In this document: positions 35,956 through 48,074 of the stretch, piece by piece | How the letters are laid out: every line of letters begins with the position of its first letter | Numbering within the stretch: position 1 is the first letter of the stretch | Assembly (NCBI GenBank): GCA_015501605.1 | Contig: JADNRZ010000039.1 | Location: 1 to 64,000, forward strand | Direction of reading: 5' to 3' | DNA: 64,000 nucleotides | DNA from: Panaeolus papilionaceus | Lineage: Eukaryota > Basidiomycota > Agaricomycetes > Agaricales | Program-made: the position numbers and the translations under genes | The notes under the pieces: model-generated | What the model saw: the letters and a program-made list of their open reading frames with translations, nothing else | What the model was told of the DNA's origin: nothing | Database searches by the model: none

Positions 35956-38900
35956 CGAGGGGTATTAGCGAGTGAAGAAGGAGAGTTGGTATGTCAAAGT
36001 CAAGATGGATGTGCGAGAAGTGACCGAATTTTGCGAGTCTGACTATGTATATGCACGAGGTGACCTTGAGGATTTCTATTCTGAGGGACCAATGCGATAA
36101 GATTAGTGCGACAAGCAATTGAATTTTGATTGTAATTGGGATAGTGCCATGTGACAATCAACATGACATTCATCATCCTCACCTTTGACGACGGAAATAG
36201 GTCAGCATCGACGACCAAGTACGGTATTGCATGTCTTTATTAATTCCTGATCATTCGGTACTTGTGTTCCCTCAAATTTTACCGATGCTAACATGATATC
36301 AAGTGGAAAAATGGGTGCACTTCCGACAATGTAGAAATCAAAGGCGGGCTTCAAGCCTTCGACGCAGCCATAGGGATTGACATGCCGCAGAAAGCGATTA
36401 CCGATCCATGATATCGCACATTGCCAAACCCTATGGGCTCCAAATAGACAAAACAATTCACTATCGCATGAACAAGCGTCCGCTCCTCTGACTTTACTGT
36501 CAGGACGCTCAAATTCAAATTCAAACCCAAACCCCTGTCCGCGTTGACGCACTAAATCAGAACCGCGCACGTGCCTTGCACCGCATGCCCCAAATTTGGA
36601 AATCTGAACTTTGACTAAGTAGTGGCGTCACATCTCCCCTCATGATTGACCACCACCGACACCCCGTCTTGCTCCCCTAGGCCCCAAAGGTATCTTTTTA
36701 TGGGATCCCTCCTTTCCCTTATTTAATGATTTAAAACTTTGAAGACTTGTGGCTATTGTTGGATGACGGGGTACTGTGGATGGAGTCGTTGATGTGGTTG
36801 GATGTGTTCGTTCTGCCTGCCATTGACGCGTTGGGCATGGTTCAGACCGCTGGGCTGTATCTTCTCGTTTAAAAGGGTTTGGACGTCATATATGTGAGTT
36901 AATGATCCTGTTTTTTCTTTTTTTACTTGACCCGGCTCTGACGCAGCTTCAACGCTCTCAGTGTATTTAGGGCGAATAATACTATTTTCTTTCCGTGTTT
37001 TAACTGGGTGTGAAGTGAACATGAAGCGCTACTATCTGCCCTCATATCCCCTGCGAGGCATCATGCTACCCCTCACTATCCTCCCTTCCCAAACCCAGCG
37101 TATGTGCTAGACACAACCACGTCATCCCTGTTCTTGGAAATGATCCACTGCGTCAACGACTGGTCCCAACGAGGTTTGAGCTCACCAAAGTGGGGGTGTA
37201 CATGATGTCCTGGTGCTCCTGGAACAACTATTGGAGGAGGTGGTGCAAGAGCGGTGGTGGGACCCATCCCCTTTTTCATCTTGTGCAGGATAATAATATA
37301 CGTCACCCACAGTCCCAAAACCTCTCATTCTCGCTGCGACGACTCATTTATGACGACCTCGTTAACATCTGCATCGTTGGAGCACAATGCTTCAGCTACA
37401 CTCCATGGTCCACTTGCCCCTGCCGCTTCTGGAGCACAGTCGCAAATTTCACCCTCCATCCATGCTCGTCGTGGTATATTGAGTCGGAGGGAGCCTGCGA
37501 CGTAAATCCCCACCCCGTCATCCACTTCAACTCCAGCTCCGGCTCCAGCTTCAACCACGCCCGTCCTCCGCACTTGTCATCACCATCACCTTCTACGATT
37601 TCGTCAACCACTATGACTCTCGTCGTCATCTTTCAAGTTGTCCTGCAATCGGTCCACTTCTATTAGTTCTCCCTCTCCCCTCCCGCGATCTCCTCTCTCT
37701 CCGTGTTCATACCCCTTCAACAACACTCTCAGTTACCACCACCCCAGCTCCACCACTTCCTGCCCCTCGTGAAGTCTGTTTTCAGTCGTACCTGCCGTTG
37801 TGTTGAGGTCAAGTGTCTTAGGAACGACGCAAGGAGGATGTGAAGGAGAAGGATTACGCCAGTGTCGCGATGGCCAACCTCAAACCTCCGCCTCTGTTTT
37901 CACCACCCCATCCTAATTCCGTATCCCACATCCACCAGCACCAGCACCGCTCTCCCCTCACTCACCTTCGCCTAGTGCCACTGGAGAATCCCTGAACCTC
38001 AAGCATAACCCTTGCCCCAAACTCGCAGAACGACGCCGAACTCTGTACAATCCTTACTTGTCACTGCGCGATATCGCAGATAGAGGAGATTGCGAGTGAC
38101 GCAGGCAGACTGGCGTCAGTGGGAATGATGAGCGGGGATATGGAAGGGAGAGAGGGGAGATCGGGAAGGAAACGTCTATGATGTTGTTGAGTACGGACGT
38201 TGATGTTGACGAGAACACGAGCGGGTTGAAGGGAAGGGAAGGAGAGAGAAGTGAAATGCCACTCGGACGCGTCAAAGTCATCTCCGATTCTCTCCATTCG
38301 TTTCATCCTTCTGGTCCCTCAAGCACCTTTTCACCTGCACCCGCGCCGCTTTTAACTTGAATATCAGCTCCATCACCTCCGACTTCAACACCACCACTTT
38401 CATCTGTATCGCCTGTCCTTGTATCAACAAATACGATGAGCAATACGTATCATCAGGAAGAACGAGGGGACGACCGGGAAAGAGAGGGTAAAGGAGGCTG
38501 GGTTGAGCTGAGGACGGGGTAGTCAAACTAGAAAGGAGGAAACGAGAGAGAGAGAGAGAGAAAAAAACGAGAACACTACCGCTCGGCGCTGGTGGATCAG
38601 CGAACTGAGGGATTCTCCTCAGTCACGCATTCTCAATGAGGGGGTTTAGCGGGTTTATGAGGCGGCATCGTGCAAATTAGACGAGAAGGACGAGCGGAGC
38701 AGGGCGGTTTTTCTGCACTGGTGGTTGTTGGTTGGCATGAGGAAAACGCGGGGTGAAAGCATCGGGCGAGCTGCAGTTGTATTGGTAGCATATATGCCTA
38801 TGAGCAGTGGATAATCGTCGTTGGGGAAACTAGACGATGGATACCCTCTCCGGAGTTTCTTAAAATTTTCATCCCCGCCCTATTTTCTTTCCTACCTCAG

Positions 38901-41481
38901 CGTCGCTTCTATACCTCTGTCTGGCTCAAGTATACTCCGGTGTCTCAATTCCACAAACGATGGCTACTACGCTGGCCCATTCCGATTATACTTCCTTCAA
39001 CCCCAACTTGCGATCATTCACTCAATCTTCTGTAAGCCCACGCTACTACTACCCTTCCCGCGTCCTAATTGACTTACGATTCTTACCTGTGATCCCTAGG
39101 TTGGATAACGACCCGCCAGCGTGATAAGAGATGGTGATCATAAACCTCATCCCCTCTGACAACGACAACACGCCTGCCACGCCATCAATTTGCATCATAG
39201 ATTTCTTCCCTCCTCCCGCTACGACTATGCCATCACCAGAGGACATGGTCACGTTGTCGGTTTGGTCAACGCAACAGTGAGGCCAATACCCCACGCCGCT
39301 CAGTCGAGAGTTGAAAAAGTGTTATGTTGCGGTTGGGAGAGGAAACTGATGGCGGAGTGACGTTGGCGTCGCAGTCACTTTGGCCTCTACCAGAAGCCTG
39401 AATCCACCGGTGGACCTCACTCCTTTTGTAAGAGGAACATTGACATCGTATCCTGCTCTTCATTGAATTTTGTTGGCTCTAGGTGTTGCCGACGGTCCAG
39501 GAAGCGTCGTTGTTGAAGGTCGGTGGATTGTCGGATTGGGTTCAGGGTCGAGGTCAGAGAGAAGTGGGGGGTGGTAACTGCGACGGGGTTATGATAACTC
39601 TGCGTACAATTACTGTCGGGGGTGCGAGTGGAAAAATGGTCGGGATGTGGATGGGTATGTTTGGGGTAGTAGAGAGACGGGACCCGAGATGGCGAAGTTG
39701 AATAATGAGAGGAGCTATGGGCGAGCCGTCATCATGGGTTGCAGACATTATGACTCATTTGCGCGAGATGGATCTGTTAGTAATATTCTGCTGAAGCTCT
39801 TGGGTGTTCGGGGACTGACTCTGAATCAGATTCGCTCTGTCTGTTGGCACTGGGTTGGTCGCTTTTTTCTGATTTCAAAAGGGTTTGATTAAATATAAGT
39901 GAGTCATTTATCCAGATTTTCTTTTAACTGAGCTAGTTCTGACGTATCTCCAACGCTTTCAGTCTATTTAGGTTCAATAAATATCATTCCTTTCGCGTCT
40001 TAATCTATGTGATGTGCGCATCTAATCCTACCACACACACCACGAGTCGTCCTGTTACCCCTCTCTACTCTCGTCTTACGACCATGTCATGCCACGTTCT
40101 CTGGAATTTTAACCATCAGTACCGTTTAGGGAAAGTGGGGAGTACGTGGCGTCCCAGTGCACTAGGAACAACGCTTGGAGGAAGTGAAGCAAGCGATCAA
40201 CAGCGACATCGGCAGTCTGAGTCTCTTGACGTCTTAATCTCGTAGCGCCAATCCCTGCGGTGCCGAGTGTGTAGCCTCTTGGTCTCGTCTGGCATATAGT
40301 CTAAATGTTCAACTTTCACCCTACTCTTCACGTCTTCATAGTATAGCTAGTCGCGCCCAGCGGAAAGAATTTGGCTGTATATCCCCACCCCGTTGTCTGG
40401 TCCAACTGCGGCTTCAGCTCTGCACCCACCATCGCACATCCGGGATCCCTCATCGTCACTATCCACCATATCCTCAACCTCCACACTCATAAATGACCCT
40501 GCGAGATCGCTTGCGGTCAATACAACAACTAAAATTATTCCTACCACGTCTAGTCCTACCATGTCGGTGGATGCAACTAAAGGGCAGGTGTAGGTGCTCT
40601 CGTCGTTAAAAGTGTTGTTGAAGAAATGAGGGGAGATGTAGAGAACAGATTGATCATCGAGGATGTGAAGGAAGTTCTGAAGTAGTGAGATTCCGCGAGG
40701 GTAGTGAATGGGAATTCGAAAGCCTCTGCTTCCGTCGACGGACTTTGATCCTGTATTCCTACCACCTCGTGCGCCCGCAACTCCAGCACCAGTCTCAACA
40801 CCGGCACCCTTGCTCTTCCTACATCCACCACACGTCCCAGATCTGCTACCAAAAACGTCTTAAGGCGACAAGTCCCGCTCCTGTAATTTTTACCTGTCAT
40901 GACGACAACCTAAATCTCGCGATTCACGGAGATTAAGAGTGAAGTGGGTAGTTTGACGTTGGTGCAGATGATGAATGACACTGTGCAGGGGGAGGTTGTT
41001 GTGATCAGTGGGAAGGGAAGCGCGAGAGCGAGACAACGAGATGGAAAAACTGAAGGGGAGAGAGGAGACGAGGTAAGGAAACGTCTATGTCGTTGCTGGG
41101 TCGGGACGTTGACGTTGACGAGAACATGAATGGGGCTAAAGGGAAGGGGGAGGCGAGAGAACATGAAGTATCACCTAGGCGCGTTATCGTCAACTGCTGA
41201 TTCCCTCACTCCATCTCATCCTTCTGGTCCCTCAGACACCATTTCACCTGCACCCACGCTGCTTCATCACCCCTCACTTCAACATCAGCATCGTCACCTA
41301 TATCATCCGATCGTCTATCAGCAAATACAACGACTGATACTTACCCTGATGAAGACTCGGAACGAGGCAAAAACCGTAAAAGAAGAGGTGAAGGTAGGTG
41401 GGCTGAGCGAATTTACGAGTCAGAAAGAGAAGTACATGAGATTAACACCACCACTGGCGGCGCGAAAGAACAGTTCTCGTC
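35956..41481. repeat. Tandem-array unit 2: decayed spacer, first part
   Basis: Collinear with unit 1 (728-5050) over most of its length: for example 36750-37130 matches 1540-1920 and 37320-37720 matches 2095-2495 almost base for base. It carries a (GA)n run near 38543-38565. From about 40250 it diverges from unit 1 and resembles 59100-60200. Protein-like but interrupted stretches occur near 40590-40680 (plus strand: VKSVVEEMRGDVENR). No complete gene is convincing. Confidence 0.6.
36202..36570 (-). other. Conserved 122-codon open frame of unknown status
   Basis: Open only in this unit; the equivalent place in unit 1 (about 1040-1380) has a stop after RHVNP. The C-terminal half (LKPAFDFYIVGSAPIFPLDI) reads like real protein and is partly kept in units 1, 3 and 4. 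There is no recognised family and no start context, and it could be an exon of the relic gene. It may also lie in the upstream region of the GTPase gene. Confidence 0.3.
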
Positions 41482-42659
41482 CATCAGCAAAAAAATTGAT
41501 AGTAGATCTATGAACTGTCGTAGAAATGTAAATATCAGCTTGATATGGTATATATCATTCTGCAATACAACACTACAGTACGAAGTTGTGCATAGCTGTG
41601 TCACGTCATGATAGAGTCTTTGTTTATGAGGGATCTCAGTCTGCCCATGCCCTCTCAGTCAAATGTCAGAACACTATAACCTGTTATGTCACTCGTCAGT
41701 TTGATAACCCATAGATTATCTAAAACCTGAAGAGACTCCGCATATCTATGCATATTTAAGATAAATAATGTATACTAGCTGAATATCAGGCATAAACCGG
41801 CATATTAGTTTGGCATCACATCGAAATTTCACAGACTATCGATTGTCTAGCTGTCAGTCGTGTATTATGTTAATTTCAGATTGAAGTCTGTATATCGCAC
41901 ACATCTCAATCTCGCGGCATCTTGTCTGCTTAATTCCTACTTGTAATCATACACTGACTGTGAACTCAGCTTGAGGTCTACACATCAGCTGAATATCTGA
42001 TTGATATTGAGCATGTCAGGTTGAGATCACATATACCCATTGAAGGCCAGCTTTTTTTCGACATAATTATTATCTATACTTCATAAATGATAAGTGGATT
42101 AAATTGTGGAAATGAGTGTCTATCTAGTCAAAAATACGGGCGGTAATAAATATTATGACGTCCGATTTCTTGGAGGAGGCTAGATCCCACGCCTTCGAAG
42201 TTTGAAGTTTGAGGGATGAGCGAGGCGGTCGTGGATATATTTCCTTTGCTATTGCAAAGTAACAAAGGCTTCTTGGACTAGTGGGTTAATCGCTATAGAA
42301 TCTGTGGTGTTAGTCAACGCTTGGGTTCGATTCCTTGCATTGGAAATTTTCGTAGATTTACATTGCTGGTGTTATTCAACGCAAGTGTGGAATGAGCGGC
42401 TGGGTGAACCCTTCTAAAAAAGAAAAATCTTTTTATTTCTCTCTCGTTGCACTTATTCGATAGGTATGTGTAGTATAATCAGACGTCACTAGTTCAGCAG
42501 ATGTCAGATTGGGACTTAATATCAGGTTGACGTTTGATCTCAGACCGAAGCCCACAGCTGGGTGGGCAGACTCAGACTTCTGTCGCCGCCACATCACAGC
42601 CTGATATTGACTAGACATTGGCTGATATCACAGATCTACAGCCCGGTTTTTTGCTGATG
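41482..42659. mobile_element. 1,178-bp non-autonomous relative of the giant element
   Basis: Ends are CATCAGCAAAAAA (41482-41494) and TTTTTTGCTGATG (42647-42659), flanked by TC on both sides (41480-41481 and 42660-42661). Removing it with one TC restores CTCGTCGCTTAC, the sequence of the equivalent site in unit 1 near 6560. The terminal sequence and TC duplication match those of the 27-kb element, with a Y in place of the T at position 7. It has no coding capacity. Internal words CTGATAT/ATATCAG are frequent. It contains a tRNA-like segment. Confidence 0.8.
42260..42425 (+). repeat. tRNA-derived SINE-like sequence
   Basis: An A-box-like TGGACTAGTGG (42275-42285) and a perfect B-box GGTTCGATTCC (42325-42335), 39 nt apart, suit an RNA polymerase III internal promoter. 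The surrounding bases do not fold into a good tRNA (the T stem is weak), and an A-rich run follows near 42414. I read it as a SINE head or decayed tRNA inside the small transposon. Confidence 0.5.
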
Positions 42660-44055
42660 TCGCTTACACACTCTATAGGCAGATCTATAGCGAGCGTAGG
42701 AGTCGCCGTCGTTCAATCGAGAGTCCTGGGACAGGAAAGCGGGGATGGGCGTATTAGAGCTGGTGAGAGCGAGAGCGACCCACGAAGGAAAGCACTGTGA
42801 CCGCTTGTGGATCTTATCAATGTTTTCCCTTCATTAGATGGGCATCCCGACGTTTACGACGTCGTCGTCAATCGCACGACGACTCCCCAGTACGACCTCC
42901 GAACCTCAACTCGCGAGTTCTTTAAGCTCACCTTCCACTCCTTTTCTACCCCTGGACCATTCAACTCTGTCGACACCATTGTGTCGAACCTGTTCCACTC
43001 CTTGCACCATCTCAACTGCGACTCCCGGTCACGCACAATCACACACAAACCGAAACGCAAACTGCGATTCGAGTTCCGTCAGATTTGACAACGTCGTGAT
43101 AGGAAAGTAATGAGAATGAGGACGTAAAGAGGAATATGATCATAGCACTAGGATACGTAGACCTATCTGCGAGGCATAATTTACGGCTAGGCGGACTAGA
43201 ATAGGTGTATTATGTGTGTAAACATCCCCTGTATGTGTTCCATGACCCGTCCCTTGCTTACGCTCTCAGTTTTCAGTATAGTTTCGTAGCATATAATATT
43301 TAACACTACCTGAATTCATTTATCCTCGTCGCACATCTCGGATATTGAGTACAACCCATTCCTTTTCCTCGAAATCGACAGAGGGACAAGGACACAGCGC
43401 AAGAGGAGGTATGGGATGCGTGCCGCGATGGGATGCGTGCCGCGATGGGAGCAGGGTGTATTCACGGGAGATACAAATGAATATGTTGGAAAGAGGAGAT
43501 GACTTGAAGCATTGGTGAAAATGTGGCTACCGACAATGGTTTGCCTGTTTGCCATCTTCGTGAGCTACGCCGCTCTGCCTTCACGCTATCTTATATGATA
43601 CTGTCCCCCCTTCGATTCTCAGCTCGGCGCTTGCTATCGCCCATGTCGACGCTTCACCGCATGAGTCAACTCCAATGACAGTGCATTCTCACAGTTGACA
43701 TCGCCTGGACCTTGAACTCAAGAATATCAAGGGCGAGTATCATCAGTGCGACAAGACTGGCAGGCTCGAGTTAAATAAGGAGAGGCATGTGTGAATAGAT
43801 TGATGACTGAACATTATCGACACATAGAAAGAGAATGACAAGGTCCAAGGTGCGGATGCGAGAAGCCATAGAGAAGTAAGAGATAGACATTACATGTTGA
43901 ACTAGACAAGAAGAGACAATGTTCTAACAAAGAAAAAGACAGAGACAGAGATGGGTATATCGGCTGGATAAACTGAGATGCTGTATCAGCACGATAGCTT
44001 TTGTTTGATTGTATAGCAAGAGACTTACTGGAGTCGGGTTACGAGCCATGGCGGG
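42660..44055. repeat. Tandem-array unit 2: decayed spacer, second part
   Basis: Resumes homology with unit 1 (6560-7640). The segment 42830-43080 matches 6840-7110 and 60480-60620 and translates in part as HPDVYDVVVNRTT, an apparent exon relic. The segment 43320-43560 matches 5460-5700. A 16-bp direct duplication (GATGGGATGCGTGCCGC) lies at about 43420-43455. No complete gene. Confidence 0.55.
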
Positions 44056-45569
44056 TTAACGATCCCTGTTCCTGTGAAGCTTCTTTTCGAGTCTTTTTGC
44101 TGAATCGACAACCCTCCCAAAGAATCCTTTCTTCGTAGTTATGTGATCTGGGGTTGGCAGAACCAGAACAGGGGTAGACTCAGAGGGTTGAGGGGTGGGT
44201 GTGACAGATCCAGGGATAGGATCCAACAGATTGGAGATGGGTGCGACAGACACAGGGACAGTATCAGTGAGTGCAGATGTAGGAGGAGGAAGTGGGGTGG
44301 GTGCAACGGGCACAGGGGTAGACTCAGAGGCTGTAGGGATGGAAACAGGGGTGGATTTGGACGGTTCAGGGGTGGGTACCACAGAGATAGGGGCAGCATC
44401 AGCATGTTCAGGGGTAAAAGCAGTGTCTACCCCTGATTTGAAATCACGCAACTCCTGCTCGAATTTTACAAGAAGTCTCTGTGTTTCCTTGAATTGCGGA
44501 ATAAGGGTGGCTATGAGCTGCTCGTCTGATTGCTCTGTTGCATCCTGCAAATCCAACTGAATGTTGGTTTGTTGTAATTGAAGACCCTGGATTTGTATTT
44601 GAAGGTCATTGTATAGATTTGATGCGAATGGGGTTTGTTGGAGGGGCCACGAAATTGATTGCTCAAGGAGATAGTCTCTGAGGTAAGCGTGTCCCCAAGC
44701 ACCATCTAAAATTGTTAGTGCAGACTCCTGTGTGTTTTGAAACCTGACAATACAACTTCCGGACCAGATGTAGGGCTAACGAGTGATGGGAATGTCATCA
44801 ATCAATACTGCAAGAAATTTCCGAGATTAGCATACCTCCCAGATTTTGTCTCGAAGCTCGCTGAAATTGCTTTCTGCACGCCTCAAGGCGCTTTCACCCC
44901 AAACAAGGTCCCACATCGTAGAGACAATTGTGATTTTTCTAGCTGACATGGGTCCTGTCAAGGCTTCAAAGGTTTGCAGCACCCGCCTTTGACTTCCAGG
45001 AAGACGTGGGTTGTGTATAGGTGTGAAGTAAAGAATACGGAAGTATGTATTGCTAAGCTTGAGGTCAGTATGTCTCAAGAAAGAGGCGACTGGGGCTCAC
45101 TTGTTTGCCTGAATCATGTTTCTCAACATGGAGACTATACCCATTGACGAGATTTTGGTATCTGCGAAGCCCGGAACATCCACAAGGTAAATCGGCCAGT
45201 GGAAGCGCTGGATATTCACGATGCGATATATGTTTATGGATTGTGTAAACCCTTCCAACTTATTACTGGAAATGCCGAGTGATGTGTTTGCTGCGAGCGA
45301 TTCAATGAACTGCGACAGCATTGTTTTGTTAAAAGTAGTGAGTCTGATAATCATCTGACTTACTGTACTCTTCCCTGATCCAGTCGGCCCAAGCAAGCTA
45401 TGCGTACGTGTATCAGTCACAATCTCGCAGTGGCATTGATCACTTACACAAATACGATACAACTCTCACTCCCATCTATTGGCCCTACAATTGTGGCCCG
45501 CTCTACCGACACAGCTCCAGAAATTGTAATTTTTTTGAGCTTGGTTGCAAATTCCGGAATAATCGACAT
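44056..45569 (-). CDS. P-loop GTPase, copy 3, intact (411 aa)
   Basis: Exons 45569-45448, 45397-45364, 45309-45101, 44986-44836, 44775-44056; all phases agree. G1 is G44-PTGSGKS-T52, the switch Thr is probably T74 (GFTQS), G3 is D96-VP-G99, and the G4 position is taken by TMWD (145-148) in place of NKxD. The middle part has RFQNTQESALTILDGAW, a helical region follows, and then about 85 residues of P/T/S-V repeats before a basic C terminus (KRLEKKLHRNRDR). It resembles the soluble AIG1/septin-like GTPases expanded in agaricomycetes; physiological role unknown. It is the reference for the damaged copies. Confidence 0.8.
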
Positions 45570-47069
45570 TGAGAGGTATTACGGAGTGAGGACAGGTGAA
45601 TTAGTATGTCAAAATCAAGATGGATGTGCGAGAAGTGACCTAATTTCGCGGGTCTGACTATGTATATGCACGAGGTGGCCTCAAGGATATATGTTCTCGT
45701 CAATCAAAGAGATACGATTGGTGCGACAGACAATCAGATTTCTTCTTGACAGACGAATTGTAGTTGGGATAGTACCATGTGACAATCGACATGTCATTCT
45801 TCATCTTCAGATCTGAAGACTCCGATATTTCAGCATCGACGACCAACTTGAAGCACAGTATTAATATTGCATTCCTTTATTAACTTTTGATCTTTCAGAA
45901 ATTTGTTCCATCTATTTGTACCAACGATAGCATAATATCAACTGGATAAATGGACATACTCGTGACGACGTGGAAAGCAAAGACAGGCTTCGACACATCT
46001 TTTTGGATTGACGCGGCGCAGAAACTGATTGGTGATCCATGACATCACACATTGCTAAACCTTACGGACTCCAAAGAGGCCAAACTAGTCACTATCGCAT
46101 GAACAAGGGTCTGCTCCCCTGACTTCACAGCTAAGACGCTCAAATTCAAACCCAAGCCCCTGTGTGCGTTGACGGGCCAAAGCACAACCGCGCACGTGCC
46201 ATGCACCTCATCCGCAAATTTGGAAATCTGAACTTTTGACAAGTGGCATCACATCTCTCCTCATTATGCCACCACCGACACCTTCTCTTCTCCCCTAGGT
46301 CCCAAAGTTACCTTTTTATGGAATCCTTCCTTTCCCTTATTGGATGATTTAAAACTGTAAAGACTTGTGGCCATTGTTGGATGACGGGGTATTGTGGATG
46401 GAGTCGTTGATGTGGTTGGATGTGTTCGTTCAGCCTGCCATTGACGCGTTGGGCACAGTTCAGGTCGCTGGGTTGTATCTTTTCTATTAAAGGGTCTGGA
46501 CGTCATATATGTGAGTGAATGATCCTGTTTTTGTATTACTTGACTTAGCTCTGACGCAGTTTCAACGCTCCCAGTGTATTTGGACAGAACAATTCTATTT
46601 TCTTCTGGTGTTTTAACTATCTGTGGAGTGAAAATAAAACCCTACCATAACCCCTCACATACCGCACAAGTTCCTATGTACTATCCCTTATTCCCAGCTC
46701 AGGGTATTCTCTAGACACCACCACGTCATCCTGTCCTCGGAGGCCATCCACTGTGTCAACAACTGGTATCAACGAGGTCTGGGCTCGCCAAAGTGGCCCG
46801 TATGTGACGTCCTGGGGCTACTGGAACAACTATCAGAGGAGATGATGAAAGAGCGGTGGTGTGATCGACCCCTGCCTAATCCGTGTTTGTCCCATGGAGG
46901 ATAACTGGTCCCCATCCTTTTATTCAACACCGACCCAATTATGACGACCTCGTCGACATCTGCCTCTTTGGAGCATGGTGCTTCAGCTACACACCCCATG
47001 GTCCACTCGCCCCTGCCCCTTCTGGAGCACAGTCACAAATTTCACCCTCCATCCATACTCGTCGTGGTA
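45570..47069. repeat. Tandem-array unit 3: decayed spacer, first part
   Basis: Follows unit 1 from 728 to about 2255 with many substitutions and small gaps, including the minus-strand block and GACCACCACCGACACC. No intact gene. It ends at the TA target of the pogo-like insertion. Confidence 0.55.
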
Positions 47070-48074
47070 CAGTATCTCACCGTCATGTGACACACCCCTA
47101 CAACTTGACACAGTGAGGTAGAAAGCCTGCGCGCGCGCAGGTATACGGGGACGCGCACTTGCTTTTATGCACGCGTCTTCATTAATACGTAGTGGCGCAT
47201 GTATATACAAAGTCATGAGGCTAGAAGTTGTTTGTGTCAATTAATATACATGAATCAATGAAATTGGATTGTGTGAAAATGGCCCTTCACAAAAATGTAT
47301 TGGCCTACTGTGCAATAACATGCAAGCGCATGCATATGAAGCATGTACCAAATTTTTGAGGGTAAGTAGGGATATATGTGACGCAAGATTGAGAGTGAAA
47401 TAGTCATATTTGCGATGCCTAGAGCTATTATAATACAAATATTCAATGATTAAAATTAGTTATAAAGTGCTACTGTAGTAGCAACCCATTTCAACCCCAC
47501 AACACACTGCCATGGCTTGACAGACTCATAAACCGAAGCGTCGAATCCCTGCTCCTGCTGCCGCCTATCAAGAGATGACAACGAAGGAGCATCTCTACGA
47601 AATCACAGTCGACATGTACCATGATGAACAGGAGCTTGCTCGGGGTCCCAAGACCAGCTATGTGCCCTGCGGCCTTCGAAAGATCGCTATCCGTGTCTCG
47701 GATATTCACTACGAGGAGACTGGTATGCCGAGGATGAGGAGGACAGCAGCGGGGAGGATGAGGATGCCGAGGACGAGGATAGGGGCTCGGAGGAGGAAGA
47801 GGAGACCGGGGATGATGATGATTGATGTGATCAATCATCGGTTCCGGCCTTATTTTGGCCGGTGTGTCAAATAGTGGGAATGCCATCAAATCGCATTTCA
47901 CCACCATTTTTTTATTTTCTCTTCATCCTCTTCGTTTTCCGCTTAGATATTTCATACGAACATTTTATGGACTTGTTGCTATACGTAGAATTTTGTTTCA
48001 TGTATTTTCGTTATGTATTCGAGCTTTTATTTAATTTATTCATTTTTGGTGTGTCACATGACGGTTACATACTG
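47070..48074. mobile_element. Pogo-like (Tc1/mariner superfamily) deletion derivative, 1,005 bp
   Basis: Terminal inverted repeats begin CAGTATCTCACCGTCATG (left) and CAGTATGTAACCGTCATG (right, inverted), about 27 bp with few mismatches, flanked by TA on both sides. Removing it restores the unit sequence CGTGGTATATTGAGTC seen at 2250. Inside, on the plus strand, a frame from 47575 reads MTTKEHLYEITVDMYHDEQE, resembling the N terminus of fungal CENP-B-type/pogo transposases. After about 45 further codons the frame changes to an acidic tail (GSEEEEETGDDDD). The catalytic middle is missing, so it cannot move itself. Confidence 0.75.
47575..47860 (+). pseudogene. Internally deleted pogo-like transposase remnant
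   Basis: Keeps about 50-65 N-terminal residues (GLRKIAIRVSDIHYEETG) and an Asp/Glu-rich C terminus ending TGA near 47825. The DDE domain is absent and the two parts are in different frames near 47720. Upstream codons (PKRRIPAPAAAYQ from about 47530) appear to belong to the same protein. The A/T-rich 47880-48060 and the part before 47500 are non-coding. Confidence 0.6.

Noticed and set aside
42260..42345. A functional tRNA gene
   Set aside because: A and B boxes are present, but the T stem and acceptor stem do not pair well by eye.
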